In this document: in pieces, positions 17,685-27,300 of the stretch | Layout: every line of letters starts with the position of its first letter | Position numbering within the stretch: the stretch's first letter is position 1 | NCBI GenBank assembly: GCA_025454405.1 | Contig: JALOON010000049.1 | Coordinates: 145,958 to 209,957, forward strand | Length of the DNA: 64,000 bases | Direction: 5' to 3' | From: Oscillatoriaceae cyanobacterium Prado104 | GTDB taxonomy: Bacteria > Cyanobacteriota > Cyanobacteriia > Cyanobacteriales > Microcoleaceae | The notes under the pieces: generated by a model | Seen by the model: the letters and a program-made list of their open reading frames with translations, nothing else | What the model was told of the DNA's origin: nothing | The model's database searches: none | Position numbers and translations under genes: made by a program

Positions 17685-20483
17685 TCATTCTGCCGCTTCA
17701 TTCACCGGGAATCGATCGATTAACTGCATCGCCCGATTGGCATTGCGGCGCAAAGCATCGGAAATGTGAGGAACGTGAGGAATTTGAGATAAGAAATCCA
17801 AAGTCCGACGCAAAATCCGCACCACATCCCCTTCATCCAAACTCGTATGACTCACGAGTTCCAGCCACTCAACGCCCAAGGCCCACTGTTCGACCAAAGT
17901 CACTAAATCCCTTTCCAGCCAAATCGGGATCGCTGAAGCACCGTGTTTGTACTGCACTTGAAACAGCCTGCGCCGCAGCCCTTTTTGCAAGTTGTTCAAA
18001 GGTTCCAAAACTTCCGGGGACAGCGAATAGTGCGTCCAACTGTCAGGTCTGGAAACTTCCGTCACCAAAGCAGCGCAAGCAGCAGCGAGGTGGTGGGGAT
18101 CGAGTTCGTCAAATTCCCCTGACATCAGGGACAAGCCCAACCACAGTTCGTTGTCGCCGCGAATGGCAGCGCAAGCTTGACCCAAAGTTGTGGGAACCAA
18201 CCTATCGGAGGGGCTGCTGTCTCCCGCATCCGAGGGCATGAATTTTTCCAAGCAGCCGAAACTGAGCAAAATGTCAATTAAATTAACAAATTCTTCCCAG
18301 TAGCGGGCGCGCTGTCTTTCCAAATCTTGTTGTCCCTTGCGGATTTCAGCTTGCAGTTCTTTGCGGCGGCGCTGGCGCTTGAGCAAGTTGCCGGGATTGC
18401 CCCATTCCAGCAGCGGGTGATTTTCCAGTTTGGCTTCGGCGGCTGCAACTCGCTGTTCTTGGGCGATTATCTCCGGGTTGGGTTCCGGCGGTGGCAGTTG
18501 GGGAATCGAAGCAGCAAAGGCTGCGGTTTCTTCTGTTCCCGCGCGGCACTGGCCCAGTCTCAGGGGCATTTCCGGCGGGTTCAAACTGTCTGCTGCTGCC
18601 AAACGGGGCAACTGCGGGTGCAAACTCGCCACATCGCTAATGGCGACTACATACCAGCGGTTGTCTTTGCCCAAGCACACCAAATTCGGCGCTTGTCCGG
18701 AACCTGCTGTTTTGCCAACCAGCACGGCGGGTACAGCAGTTGCTTGCGGGCGCTTGGCGGTAGGAACGTGCTTGCCTTTGAGACTCAGTACCGTACCCAG
18801 CATGGCAAAAGATACTGCCACGGACATATCCTTCATCCGCACTTCATCTGCTTGCTGCCATAAAGTTTTTAACAGGCGTTTTTCTTCTTTGAGTTTGCCT
18901 TGCAATTTTTCGTAATTGACCAGCAGTTTTTCCAGAGTTGAGAGATTGCCGCCCGCCCCTAACGAAACCTCCACCACTGCCAATTCTGCAATCAGTTTAT
19001 CGATTTCGGCTTGCTGGGGCTGCAAGTACAGGGTAGAAAGGTACTGGCCGAAACTCCTCTCTACCAACTCTTGAGCTTCATCGAGGGTGTGAGTTTGCAG
19101 CAAATTCAGTACCATGCCGTAGCTGGGCGTAAACTGGCTGGCTAGAGCGTCGGCTTTTGCCGTGGCCAAATAGGAGGCTTCTTTTGCGCCTTCAAAGCGC
19201 GTTTGAACGGTGACTACGTGCCCCAGCTCGTCCATGCCCCTCCGCCCCGCCCGACCGGCCATTTGCAGGAATTCGGAAGCGTTGAGCAGTCGGTGTCCCT
19301 TGTCGGTGCGCTTGGACAGGGTGGAAATGACTGTGGTGCGGGCGGGCATATTAATCCCGGCGGCCAGGGTTTCAGTGGCAAATACAACTTTGATCAAACC
19401 GAGGCCGAAAAGTTCTTCGACTAAGCCTTTCCAAGCTGGCAAGATGCCTGCGTGGTGGGCGGCGATGCCTTTTAAGAGTGCTTCTTTTTGACCCAGCCTT
19501 TCCGCTTCGGGATTGCGCTGCAAGAAATCGTCAATGATGCGTTTGAGCAAGGCTGCTTCGGCTGCATTAACAAGGGCAACATTGCCGACTTCGGCGACGG
19601 CTTGGTCGCACCCCCGGCGGCTGAAGATGAAGTAAATTGCCGGTAGCATATCTCGATCGCTCAATCGAGATAAAACATCGGTCAAACTGGGAATGGGAAT
19701 GCTGCCCCTTTCTACTTTTTGCTGCTTTTTTTTGGGAACGAGGCGCTGGTTGGCTCTTTTCCCGGTGTCGTCGAGGAGGGGAAACAATCCTTTTTGGTTG
19801 CAGAAGTGGAATTGCAGCGGCACGGGGCGGAAGTCCGAGTAAACTAGCTCGGTGGGGCCGTGTACTTTGTCAATCCAGTCGGTGAGTTGGGCGCTGTTGG
19901 CGACTGTCGCGGAGAGGGCCAGCAGTTGAATGTCGCCGGAACAGTAGATAATTGACTCTTCCCAAACTGTACCGCGCTGGCGATCGTTCATGTAGTGGCA
20001 CTCGTCGAGAACTACGGTTTCGACTCCGCTTAGGGATGTACCGACGGCTCCGATCGGCGTACCGTAGAGCATATTGCGGAAAATTTCGGTAGTCATTACC
20101 AAAATCGGCGCGTCCCGGTTGAGGGAGATGTCCCCCGTCAGCAAACCTACGTTGTCGGCTCCAAATTGCTTGCGGAAGTCGCGCAGCTTTTGGTTGGAGA
20201 GGGCTTTGAGGGGTGTGGTGTAGAAGACGCGGCGCTCCCGCAAAAGTGCTTTGTGGATGGCGTATTCGCCGATTAAGGTTTTCCCGGAGCCTGTGGGGGC
20301 GCACACGACAACGGACTTGCCTGCATCGAGGGCGGCGATTGCCTCTCTTTGAAAGTCATCTAGCTCGAATGGAAATATAGTCTTCAGATCCAGCTCTGGG
20401 CGGTTCTGGGAGGTGTCTGGCACAAGGATTATGTATGATTGCGGGGTAAGAATGCTGAAATCTTGCTCGCGGCAAGGCAGCAA
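17685..20483 (-). CDS. DEAD/DEAH-box RNA helicase, Ski2/Mtr4-like (DSHCT)
   Basis: This superfamily 2 helicase has up to 932 residues. Near the N-terminus are a Q-like FELDDFQREAI segment, Walker A (APTGSGKT), motif Ib (TTPLKALSNQK), the DECHYM box (motif II) and LSATVAN (motif III). The second RecA domain carries GLIKVVFATETLAAGINMP and QMAGRAGRRG (motif VI). The C-terminal third is the DSHCT region of Ski2/Mtr4-type RNA helicases. Cyanobacteria carry such a gene and plant chloroplasts a related one (ISE2), implicated in RNA processing or turnover; the exact substrate is unknown. The start is uncertain: a TTG at 20483 and a GTG at 20423 are both possible, and neither has a Shine-Dalgarno. 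Confidence 0.92.
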   Translation of the reverse strand: MLPCREQDFSILTPQSYIILVPDTSQNRPELDLKTIFPFELDDFQREAIAALDAGKSVVVCAPTGSGKTLIGEYAIHKALLRERRVFYTTPLKALSNQKLRDFRKQFGADNVGLLTGDISLNRDAPILVMTTEIFRNMLYGTPIGAVGTSLSGVETVVLDECHYMNDRQRGTVWEESIIYCSGDIQLLALSATVANSAQLTDWIDKVHGPTELVYSDFRPVPLQFHFCNQKGLFPLLDDTGKRANQRLVPKKKQQKVERGSIPIPSLTDVLSRLSDRDMLPAIYFIFSRRGCDQAVAEVGNVALVNAAEAALLKRIIDDFLQRNPEAERLGQKEALLKGIAAHHAGILPAWKGLVEELFGLGLIKVVFATETLAAGINMPARTTVISTLSKRTDKGHRLLNASEFLQMAGRAGRRGMDELGHVVTVQTRFEGAKEASYLATAKADALASQFTPSYGMVLNLLQTHTLDEAQELVERSFGQYLSTLYLQPQQAEIDKLIAELAVVEVSLGAGGNLSTLEKLLVNYEKLQGKLKEEKRLLKTLWQQADEVRMKDMSVAVSFAMLGTVLSLKGKHVPTAKRPQATAVPAVLVGKTAGSGQAPNLVCLGKDNRWYVVAISDVASLHPQLPRLAAADSLNPPEMPLRLGQCRAGTEETAAFAASIPQLPPPEPNPEIIAQEQRVAAAEAKLENHPLLEWGNPGNLLKRQRRRKELQAEIRKGQQDLERQRARYWEEFVNLIDILLSFGCLEKFMPSDAGDSSPSDRLVPTTLGQACAAIRGDNELWLGLSLMSGEFDELDPHHLAAACAALVTEVSRPDSWTHYSLSPEVLEPLNNLQKGLRRRLFQVQYKHGASAIPIWLERDLVTLVEQWALGVEWLELVSHTSLDEGDVVRILRRTLDFLSQIPHVPHISDALRRNANRAMQLIDRFPVNEAAE

Positions 20484-20521
20484 GGGACTTTATTGATTTT
20501 AAACCTTTGCTAGCAAATCGG

Positions 20522-20880
20522 CTTTGACACTCTCCGTCCTAGAGGCGCGGAGATTCTTCTAAACAAGGAGTTCCCTATCGATATGTCGATAGTCATTACT
20601 CAAACCACAACTGGCAAAGCCGTTTACTCGAACTTCGCTGTTGTGCGAGAGGGGGTGCCAATTCCCACTACTCTCTCCGCTATTTCTAGCATTGAGGCTA
20701 CTTTTAGACTTTTTGCTTCACTCGTTTCAAAGTCATTGCTAGTAGGGGCTGGGGCTGGAGTGCAACGCACTGAACTGGTCATTTCGACCGATCGCCTTTT
20801 AACCAGGTGTCCCGCTACGGGGTGTTTCACCCACCTTTGAAAGTCAATGTGGCTAATACAATTGTACCGCAAATGTCGTT
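20522..20880 (-). mobile_element. IS200/IS605-like remnant (ends plus possible tnpB tail)
   Basis: Read on the minus strand, this segment starts with a GGGTGAAACACCC hairpin (20820-20832) next to a TACAATTGTA motif. It then has an open frame of about 80 residues without a recognisable core, and ends in a CTCCG/CGGAG hairpin (20532-20552) beside TGTCAAAG. Such short hairpin ends are typical of IS200/IS605 and TnpB elements in cyanobacteria. No intact TnpA or TnpB catalytic motif is present, so I read it as an internally deleted derivative. The assignment rests on memory of end sequences. Confidence 0.4.
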
Positions 20881-20926
20881 AGTGCGAGCGTCCCCGCTCG
20901 CGAAATTAGTCGTTGTTTCGTTGTTT

Positions 20927-22063
20927 ATGATTCCTGTTATTTCGAGTATTCCTGTGGTGCAGCTTGCTTCGGGCGATCGTCTTTCGCTGCAAGTCTATCA
21001 GTTTCGGGGCTCTGTTGGGGGCAAAAAGGCTTATCTCCAGTCTAACTTGCACGGGGCTGAGATTAGCGGTAATGCTGTTATTTATGAGTTAATTGAGTAT
21101 TTGATGTCTTTGGACAGCTCTCAATTAATTGGGGAAATTTGGCTGCTTCCTGTTTGCAATCCTGTCGGAGTCAGCCAGCGATCGCACCATTTTTCTCCGG
21201 GTCGTTACAATCTTTACGACGGGGAAGATTGGAACCGGATTTTTTGGGATTTTGAAAAGCAAGGCGAGGATATTCTGGCTTTTGCTAAGTCTCACCTGGA
21301 ACTCGATGCAAATACTATTAAGGTTAATTACCGCAAGGAAATTGCTTTGAGTTTTGCCAAGCAGCTAACTATAATTAATGCTCCGAGCAGCAGGCCTTAC
21401 AGCGAAATTTATCGCTATCACCTGCAATCTTTGTGTTTGGATGCCGATTTGGTGTTGGACTTGCACAGTTCTACAAATCATGCTTTGGATTACATTTATT
21501 GTTTCAGTTCCCGAGAGGAAAGTGCCAAAGCTTTTTTGTTCGATCGGGGAATCTTGATGGACGAGTACGATGGCGATGCTTTTGACGAAGCTTTTCTCAA
21601 GCCTTGGCTGGCTTTGGAGAGGGTTTTTGCCGAATTGGGAAGAAATATTGTTTTTGATGTGGAATCTTGGACGCTGGAATTGGGTTCGGGAATGCAGATA
21701 AATCCCGAATCTGTAACGTCAGGATTGCGGGGAATTAAAAATTATTTGGCGACCCAAGGTTTGTTAAAAATAGATGGCTTTCCCCTGCCGGAGACAGTGC
21801 AACATCAAATAATTTTAACTCCCAAAAATTCGGTTAAAAAATACTACGCTCCGGGCGGTGGGATGATTCGATCGAGAGTGGAGTTGGGGAGTTTTGTCAA
21901 GCAGGGAGAGCTGCTTTATCAAATTCTTATCTTCAACAAAAGTGGCGAATTTCCGAGTATTGTAGATGTTGGTGCTGAGTCGGATGTTTTTGTTTTCGAT
22001 TTGTCTACGAACCAGTCTGTCAATCAAGGAGAATACGTGCTGTCTGTGATGGCAAATTCCTAA
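20927..22063 (+). CDS. Succinylglutamate desuccinylase/aspartoacylase-like zinc amidohydrolase
   Basis: This cytoplasmic protein of about 378 residues belongs to the AstE/AspA family (M14-like zinc fold). It has the metal-binding pair in NLHGAE (H42, E45), a third ligand in LVLDLHSST, and an R-S-H-F-P/G-like loop (QRSHHFSPGRYN). The C-terminal beta domain reads YAPGGGMIRSRVELGSFVKQGE, typical of family members that remove acyl groups from amino acids or act on related small amides. The natural substrate cannot be assigned. I chose the ATG at 20927 (MIPVISSIP) because the sequence upstream is a dispersed intergenic repeat (GTGCGAGCGTCCCCGCTCGC) and IS-like DNA, which makes the longer GTG start at 20807 unlikely. 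Confidence 0.85.
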   Translation: MIPVISSIPVVQLASGDRLSLQVYQFRGSVGGKKAYLQSNLHGAEISGNAVIYELIEYLMSLDSSQLIGEIWLLPVCNPVGVSQRSHHFSPGRYNLYDGEDWNRIFWDFEKQGEDILAFAKSHLELDANTIKVNYRKEIALSFAKQLTIINAPSSRPYSEIYRYHLQSLCLDADLVLDLHSSTNHALDYIYCFSSREESAKAFLFDRGILMDEYDGDAFDEAFLKPWLALERVFAELGRNIVFDVESWTLELGSGMQINPESVTSGLRGIKNYLATQGLLKIDGFPLPETVQHQIILTPKNSVKKYYAPGGGMIRSRVELGSFVKQGELLYQILIFNKSGEFPSIVDVGAESDVFVFDLSTNQSVNQGEYVLSVMANS

Positions 22064-22071
22064 TTGGACAC

Positions 22072-22119
22072 GCGAGGCAGAGCCTCTAGACATGGGTTCC
22101 CAGGCATAGCCTGGGAACC
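22072..22119. repeat. Palindromic repeat pair (GAGGCAGAGCCTC and GGTTCCCAGGC...GCCTGGGAACC)
   Basis: Two adjacent palindromes lie just after the aspartoacylase gene. The same pair occurs at 31005-31054 beside ppk1, with slight changes. Confidence 0.8.
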
Positions 22120-22190
22120 AGTAAACCAGTAATTACTCGTCGATCGCTCGTTTGCTCGCTACCAAGCTGTGTCTGGTAACGCAGATCCAG

Positions 22191-22626
22191 ATGCCACTGG
22201 ATTTAATCGCAGGTCAAGTCAAAATTCCCGTAACAGACGGAGAAATACCAGCCTACAGGGCAATGTCCGCAAGAGGCAGCAATTTTCCAGTAATTTTAGT
22301 GATTCAAGAAGTCTGGAGTAGTTTGGTACGGACGTTTAGTTGGCGACTCTACCGCTGTGACTCCGAAACACCCGATCGATATTGCAGCGACTTTGAAAGT
22401 ACCTGTATTGGGACTTTACGGCGGCAACGATGATTTAATTCCCAAGGATACAGTGGAGAAAATGCAACAAATTCTCAAAACAGGAAATAGTAATTCACAA
22501 ATTGTACTTTATCCCAATACACCGCACGGTTTTTATGCCGACTACCGCCCCACTTACCGACAAAAAGAAGCTGAAGATGCTTGGAAACGGCTGCAAGATT
22601 GGTTTAAGAAACACCAAGTCATTTGA
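22191..22626 (+). pseudogene. Dienelactone hydrolase family, internally deleted and frameshifted
   Basis: The 5' part (ATG 22191, MPLDLIAGQVKIPV..., ending ILVIQEV) matches the N-terminus of cyanobacterial dienelactone hydrolases. The 3' part (from about YGRLVG through PVLGLYGGNDDLIP and YPNTPHGFYADYRP to the TGA at 22626) matches the C-terminus. The two are in different frames and meet near 22320-22340. Roughly 130 residues that should lie between them, including the nucleophile Cys region (GFCWGG in homologues), are gone. The catalytic Asp and His regions remain (GND, PHGF). The product cannot be an active hydrolase, so I call this a pseudogene created by an internal deletion. Confidence 0.82.
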
Positions 22627-22800
22627 TTTAAGAGTTTTGACTGGAGATTGTTTTGAAAGTAGAACATTTCCGATCGAAAAAAGCAATATCGGTAATCTCA
22701 ACAGTTACGGTGAGTCGATCGACACCTCCGATAGTTGGGTTTGTGGGCCCTCGATTGCTAAACTAAGCGGTGTAGAACCATCGATCGAACAGGTAAACCC

Positions 22801-23283
22801 GTGCTAGACGAACAAGCTAAAAAGACCATCCTGCGCAAAATTCCTCACGGACTGTACATCTGCGGCGTCAAAGACGGCGAGGAAGTTAACGGCTTCACCG
22901 CTAGCTGGGTAATGCAATCTTCGTTTACCCCTCCCTTAGTCGTCAATTGCGTCAAGCAAGACTCCAAATCTCACGCCATGATTAAATCCAGCGGTGTGTT
23001 TGCCCTGAGTTTCTTGGAAGCAGGACAAAAAGACTTGGCCCAAAAATTCTTCAAACCGCAGCGCCGCATCGGTGACAAATTTGAAGATGTAGAGTTTTAT
23101 GCCGGGGCTGAAACTGGCTGTCCGATTATCTCCGACTCCCTGGGTTACGTCGAGTGCAAAGTTGTCGGTGCTGTAGAGCACGGAGATCACACGGTTTATG
23201 TTGGAGAAGTTATTGGTGCTGGCGTTCATCGCGAAGGCGAGCCGCTGCTGCTAGAAAGCACTGGCTGGAATTACGGCGGATGA
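22801..23283 (+). CDS. Flavin reductase-like FMN-binding protein
   Basis: This 160-residue protein of the flavin-reductase-like (split-barrel FMN-binding) family starts at GTG. Visible features are IPHGLYICGVKDGEEVNGFTASWVMQSSFTPP, the strand and FMN phosphate-binding segment given here in outline, then VNCVKQDSKSHAMIKSSG and FALSFL. The closing strand is HTVYVGEVIGAG. It resembles the C-terminal flavin reductase module of cyanobacterial flavodiiron proteins but stands alone here. It probably reduces free flavin or binds FMN as an electron carrier; the partner is unknown. A weak ACAGGTAAA precedes the GTG. It lies directly downstream of the broken dienelactone hydrolase gene, in the same direction. 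Confidence 0.85.
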   Translation: MLDEQAKKTILRKIPHGLYICGVKDGEEVNGFTASWVMQSSFTPPLVVNCVKQDSKSHAMIKSSGVFALSFLEAGQKDLAQKFFKPQRRIGDKFEDVEFYAGAETGCPIISDSLGYVECKVVGAVEHGDHTVYVGEVIGAGVHREGEPLLLESTGWNYGG

Positions 23284-23289
23284 GTTGAA

Positions 23290-23505
23290 GTAAAGAAGGA
23301 AGAGGGGGAGAGGGGGAGAGGGGGAGAGTGGGAGAGGGGGAAGTTCTGAGTTTTAAGTTTTGAGTTTTGAATAAAGAACTGTCTTTAACTCAAAACTCAA
23401 AATTCAAAACTCAAAACTCAAAAGAACTGTCTTTAACTCAAAACTCAAAATTCAAAACTCAAAACTCCCGAACAACTCAAAATTCAAAACTCAAAACTCC
23501 TGCCC
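23290..23505. repeat. GGGGGAGAG tandem repeats and AACTCAAAACTC repeat block
   Basis: Several 9-bp GGGGGAGAG units (about 23300-23340) are followed by a direct duplication starting GAACTGTCTTTAACTC at 23376 and again at 23424 (48-bp period), made of CAAAACTC-type words. Related blocks lie at 29299-29400 and 63826-63910. Confidence 0.85.
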
Positions 23506-23568
23506 AACTATCAACTCTTAACTCTCTTCCTTTTTTCGAGCGATTGTTATCGTACTTTGGCAAACTCT

Positions 23569-25764
23569 ATGTGTAGAATGCCCGATCGAAAGCTACTTGA
23601 AATATTGTTGGAACACACGCCCGCTGCTGTAGCTGTACTCGACTCCGAGATGCGCTACATTGCTGCAAATCAGCGGTGGCTGAAGGATTTCGGGTTAGTG
23701 GGTACGGAGTTAGAAGGTCGATCGCACTGGGAAGTTTTTCCCCGCACGCGCGATCGCTGCAAAAAAATTTATCAAAATAGTTTAGCTGGCGAAGCTGGCA
23801 GTTACGAGCAAGTTATTATCAACCCTGACGGTTCCGCAGACTGGATGAATTGGGAAATCCGCCCTTGGTCTGACAGCAACGGAGAAATAGGAGGCGTTAC
23901 GATCTTTAGCGAAGTGATAACTGAACGCAGAGCAGAGCTGAATTACCGCTCTATTTTTGATGCAGCTAACGATCTAATTTTTATTTGCGATATTGAAACC
24001 GGCGAGATTGTGGATGTCAATCAAACAACTGCCGATGTTTTGGACTACACGCAATCAGAAATTAAACGTTTGGGTTTGAGCGTTTTATGTTTGGAAATAC
24101 CGCCTTACAATATCGAAAATCTCCGAGAATCGATGCAAAAATCGATGTTAGGAGAACCGCAAATATTTGAGTGGCAAACTCAAAACCGACAGGGAAAGCG
24201 GTTTTGGGTAGAAATGAGTTTGAAGCTAGCTCAAATCGGCGACAAACAGCGCTTGCTGGCTGCGGTGCGGGATATTACCGATCGCAAGCGGGTTGTTGAT
24301 GCTTTGCGGCAATCGGAAGCAAGGGAACGAGAAAAAGCTCAGCGCCAAGAACTTCTCAATGAACTTGCAGGTCAAATCCGGCAATCTCTGGAATTGACAG
24401 CTATTTTGGAAACTGCTGTTAGCGAAATTCGCAATTTGCTGCAAATCGATCGGTGCAGTTTTGCTTGGTACAAACCTTACAACAATCCGCCAGTTTGGGA
24501 AATAGTGACGGAATCTTGTGCTTCTGGAATTGACAGTTTGACTGGCATTTATGCGGCTCCCGATGTGAAGTCTGCCACTGAATGCGATTTGAGGTTAGAA
24601 ATTCTCCGCATTGATGATGTTGGCGAGTTTTTGGCAGCGAGCAACCGGGAGATGGTGGAATCTCTCGGATACAAATCGCTGTTGAGTTTGCCGGTGCGGA
24701 CAACTTCAGGCTTGACAGGGGCGATTGTTTGCGGTAATTGTCGGTCGCCCAGGGCTTGGCAGGATGCAGAAGTGGAGTTGTTGCAAGCAGTAGCGGCTCA
24801 ATTGGCGATCGCAGTAAATCAAGCGGATTTGTACGCTCAAACTCGCGAGGCGGCGAATATTGCCAGGGAACAAGCAAAACAGTTGGAACAAACTTTGTAC
24901 GAGCTCAAACGCGCGCAGTCCCAGCTAATTCAAACAGAGAAAATGTCGAGTTTGGGGCGGTTAGTTGCTGGTGTCGCCCATGAAATTAACAATCCAGTAA
25001 ATTTTATTTACGGCAATCTCAGCCACGCTAAAGTTTACGTTCAAGAGTTGCTGGAATTGGTGCGACTTTATCAAACAGAATATCCCGAGCCTGCGGCAGC
25101 GATCGTCGATAATATGGAGGATATCGACTTTGATTTTTTAATTGACGATTTACCGAAGCTGATGGCTTCGATGGAAGTGGGGGCCGATCGCATTCGAGAA
25201 ATTGTTCGCAGTTTGAGGAATTTTTCGCGACTCGATGAAGCTGAAATGAAGTTAGTGGACATTCACGCTGGGATTGACAGCAGTTTGATGATTTTACAAA
25301 GCCGCCTGAAATCCCAACACGAACGTCGGGCGATCGAGATTGTTAAGGAGTACGGAGAACTGCCACAAGTGGAGTGCCGGGCCGGTCAGCTAAATCAAGT
25401 ATTTATGAATATTTTGACGAATGCGATCGATGCTTTGGAGGAGCGCGACAGCAAGCGGTCGATCGAGGAAATTACTCTATGTCCGTCGCGAATTACTATT
25501 TCTACGGCAGTCAAACAGCAAGATGCAGAGGGGTTTGCGGTAATTCGGATTTCGGACAACGGTATGGGGATGAAAGAGCAGATTCAAGAACATTTATTTG
25601 AACCTTTTTTTACAACTAAACCAGTAGGTCAGGGTACTGGTTTGGGATTGGCAATTAGCTATCAGATTGTAGTAGAAAAACACCGCGGCAAGTTAGAATG
25701 TTTTTCCGAAGAGGGTGCGGGGACAGAATTTGCGATCGAAATTCCCATTCAGCAAGACCATTAG
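23569..25764 (+). CDS. PAS-PAS-GAF sensor histidine kinase
   Basis: This cytoplasmic kinase has about 731 residues. PAS 1 (about 5-120, opening LLEHTPAAVAVLD) and PAS 2 (about 125-245, FICDIETGEIVDVN) are followed by a GAF domain (about 265-420) that lacks the chromophore-Cys motif of phytochromes. After a coiled coil comes HisKA, with VAGVAHEINNPVNF (H471), and HATPase with NILTNAIDAL, DNGMGM and GTGLGLAISY boxes. This is the common cyanobacterial PAS/GAF kinase with the type-4 H-box. It has no receiver domain and no adjacent response regulator, so it is an orphan kinase and its target is unknown. The start may be the ATG at 23569 or at 23578; no clear Shine-Dalgarno decides. Confidence 0.92.
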   Translation: MCRMPDRKLLEILLEHTPAAVAVLDSEMRYIAANQRWLKDFGLVGTELEGRSHWEVFPRTRDRCKKIYQNSLAGEAGSYEQVIINPDGSADWMNWEIRPWSDSNGEIGGVTIFSEVITERRAELNYRSIFDAANDLIFICDIETGEIVDVNQTTADVLDYTQSEIKRLGLSVLCLEIPPYNIENLRESMQKSMLGEPQIFEWQTQNRQGKRFWVEMSLKLAQIGDKQRLLAAVRDITDRKRVVDALRQSEAREREKAQRQELLNELAGQIRQSLELTAILETAVSEIRNLLQIDRCSFAWYKPYNNPPVWEIVTESCASGIDSLTGIYAAPDVKSATECDLRLEILRIDDVGEFLAASNREMVESLGYKSLLSLPVRTTSGLTGAIVCGNCRSPRAWQDAEVELLQAVAAQLAIAVNQADLYAQTREAANIAREQAKQLEQTLYELKRAQSQLIQTEKMSSLGRLVAGVAHEINNPVNFIYGNLSHAKVYVQELLELVRLYQTEYPEPAAAIVDNMEDIDFDFLIDDLPKLMASMEVGADRIREIVRSLRNFSRLDEAEMKLVDIHAGIDSSLMILQSRLKSQHERRAIEIVKEYGELPQVECRAGQLNQVFMNILTNAIDALEERDSKRSIEEITLCPSRITISTAVKQQDAEGFAVIRISDNGMGMKEQIQEHLFEPFFTTKPVGQGTGLGLAISYQIVVEKHRGKLECFSEEGAGTEFAIEIPIQQDH

Positions 25765-25804
25765 TTATATCATGTCCGATCGATTACCCGCAATCAAAGA
25801 GGCT

Positions 25805-25852
25805 TGTAGTGCGGACTTAAGTCCGCTCCATTTGCGGACTTAAGTCCGCACG
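25805..25852. repeat. GTGCGGACTTAAGTCCGC double palindrome
   Basis: GCGGACTTAAGTCCGC occurs twice within 48 bases, each copy a near-perfect palindrome, in the gap 25765-26097. It is related to the repeat at 17511-17650. Nothing else was recognised in this gap. Confidence 0.8.
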
Positions 25853-26097
25853 CTCGATCCTTACTTATCGCGGTCAATTGACCGGACACGATATTAGTCG
25901 ATCGTTGATAGTTGATAATTGGAGAAATCATCAATTGGCGAGTTCACGATCGGCAATCTAACAGATCGTGCCGAGCGTTTAGCCGAGGCAAGACTGCAAC
26001 ACAGTATTTTAACTGCGCCGATTTCGATTTGAACGCCGTCAGTTAAACTTGCATCAAAACATGGGAAAATCTCGCAATCTTCCCATTTTTCAAAATT

Positions 26098-27036
26098 TTA
26101 TCTTTGTGCTGTTTCCTGCTGCTTTAAATGTCGTTCTTCCATCTTTAATAATTCGGGAACTGTTACGAACTTGTACCCTTCTTTTCTCAATCTAGCAATA
26201 ATATCGGGCAAAGCTTGTACGGTTCTGGCTCGATTGCCGCCACCATCGTGCATCAGTACGATGCCACCGGAATTGGCTTGCCGGATTACGTTGTCCATCA
26301 GCGATTGCGTACTGGTTCGCCAATCTAAAGAATCTGCCGACCACATGATTACTCCATAATCTTTTTTCTGAGCGTAACTGGCTAATCCATTGGTTAAAAT
26401 GCCTCCCGGCGGTCGGAACATGAATGTTTTAACTCCCGTCACTTCCTCAATTAATGCTGTCGTGCGATCGATCTCCCGAGCTGCACCGCTGTCATTATAT
26501 CTATGATATTGATGGTTCCAAGTGTGGTTGCCGATCGCGTGACCTGCCTCGGCGACTTTCTTGCCCAATTCGGGATAAGCTTGCAGGTATCTTCCGACCC
26601 AGAAGAAGGTAGCCTTAATATTGTTTTTCTTGAGAATATCGAGGATTTGTTCGGTGGTTCTCGGCCAAGGACCGTCGTCAAATGTCAGGGCGATCGCTTT
26701 TTGCTGGGAGTCGAGTGTTGCCTGACGGAGGGTTGTACCGCGAAACTGAGATGGTAGGGCAGAGTCAAAACGATTTTCTTGCAATCGATCGAGCGCTTGT
26801 TGGGAAAACCCAACTCTCTGCTCGATTGCTTGTTGCACTTTGCCCACTTTTGGGCTGGGATTTTGGATGCTTTGTAACTGGGATACAGCGACGACTTGGG
26901 CTGGAGGTGGCGCTTCCGGGCGATCTGCCCGCAAGTTTACCGGCAGCGTCACACCTACCAAAAAACTGCCTGCGGCGGCTATAAAAGCAACAATTAATTT
27001 TTTGCGCCGCCTCCATAACCGTTTGATATTTGCCAC
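26098..27036 (-). CDS. Membrane-anchored polysaccharide deacetylase (NodB domain)
   Basis: This 312-residue protein has an N-terminal Arg/Lys-rich stretch and one membrane helix (about 12-32), a Pro-rich spacer, and a NodB homology domain at about 110-300. Motif 1 is LTFDDGPWP (base D120, metal D121), motif 2 is GNHTWNH (metal H171, H175), and motif 3 is RPPGG. A later LMHDGGG carries the last catalytic His. All CE4 metal and catalytic residues are present, so it should remove N-acetyl groups from a periplasmic glycan such as peptidoglycan or an exopolysaccharide. It starts at a GTG with AAGGAG 8 bases upstream, which settles the start. A hairpin repeat separates it from the panC-cmk gene. 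Confidence 0.9.
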   Translation of the reverse strand: MANIKRLWRRRKKLIVAFIAAAGSFLVGVTLPVNLRADRPEAPPPAQVVAVSQLQSIQNPSPKVGKVQQAIEQRVGFSQQALDRLQENRFDSALPSQFRGTTLRQATLDSQQKAIALTFDDGPWPRTTEQILDILKKNNIKATFFWVGRYLQAYPELGKKVAEAGHAIGNHTWNHQYHRYNDSGAAREIDRTTALIEEVTGVKTFMFRPPGGILTNGLASYAQKKDYGVIMWSADSLDWRTSTQSLMDNVIRQANSGGIVLMHDGGGNRARTVQALPDIIARLRKEGYKFVTVPELLKMEERHLKQQETAQR

Positions 27037-27205
27037 GTTTTTTTCTCCTTCACACCTTGCGCGATTAATTTTAACTTTGATGCGGATATCTCAAGCAACC
27101 CTATTATTTCATTTAAGAAACCGCATTTTAAATCCGATTTCCACTAAAGATACTACTGCAACTAACCGTTCGCAGGAAAGAGCGATCGAAAAAACTTAAC
27201 TCAGG

Positions 27206-27270
27206 CAGAAACCGGGTTTTTTGCGACAATACTGGAGTGCAACTTCAATCCCGCTAAAAACCCAGTTTCT
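27206..27270. repeat. CCGGGTTTTTT hairpin repeat, copy 3
   Basis: CAGAAACCGGGTTTTTTGCG and AAAAACCCAGTTTCT face each other across about 30 bases. The element lies just after the stop of panC-cmk on the minus strand, where it could act as a terminator. Confidence 0.7.
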
Positions 27271-27300
27271 TTAGTCTGAGCGCCCGCGAACTCTCGTCAC

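Noticed and set aside
20583..20840. Plus-strand open frame with an AAGGAG upstream
   Set aside because: The spacing to the ATG is 12 bases, it lies wholly in the IS-like remnant and repeat, and it resembles no protein.
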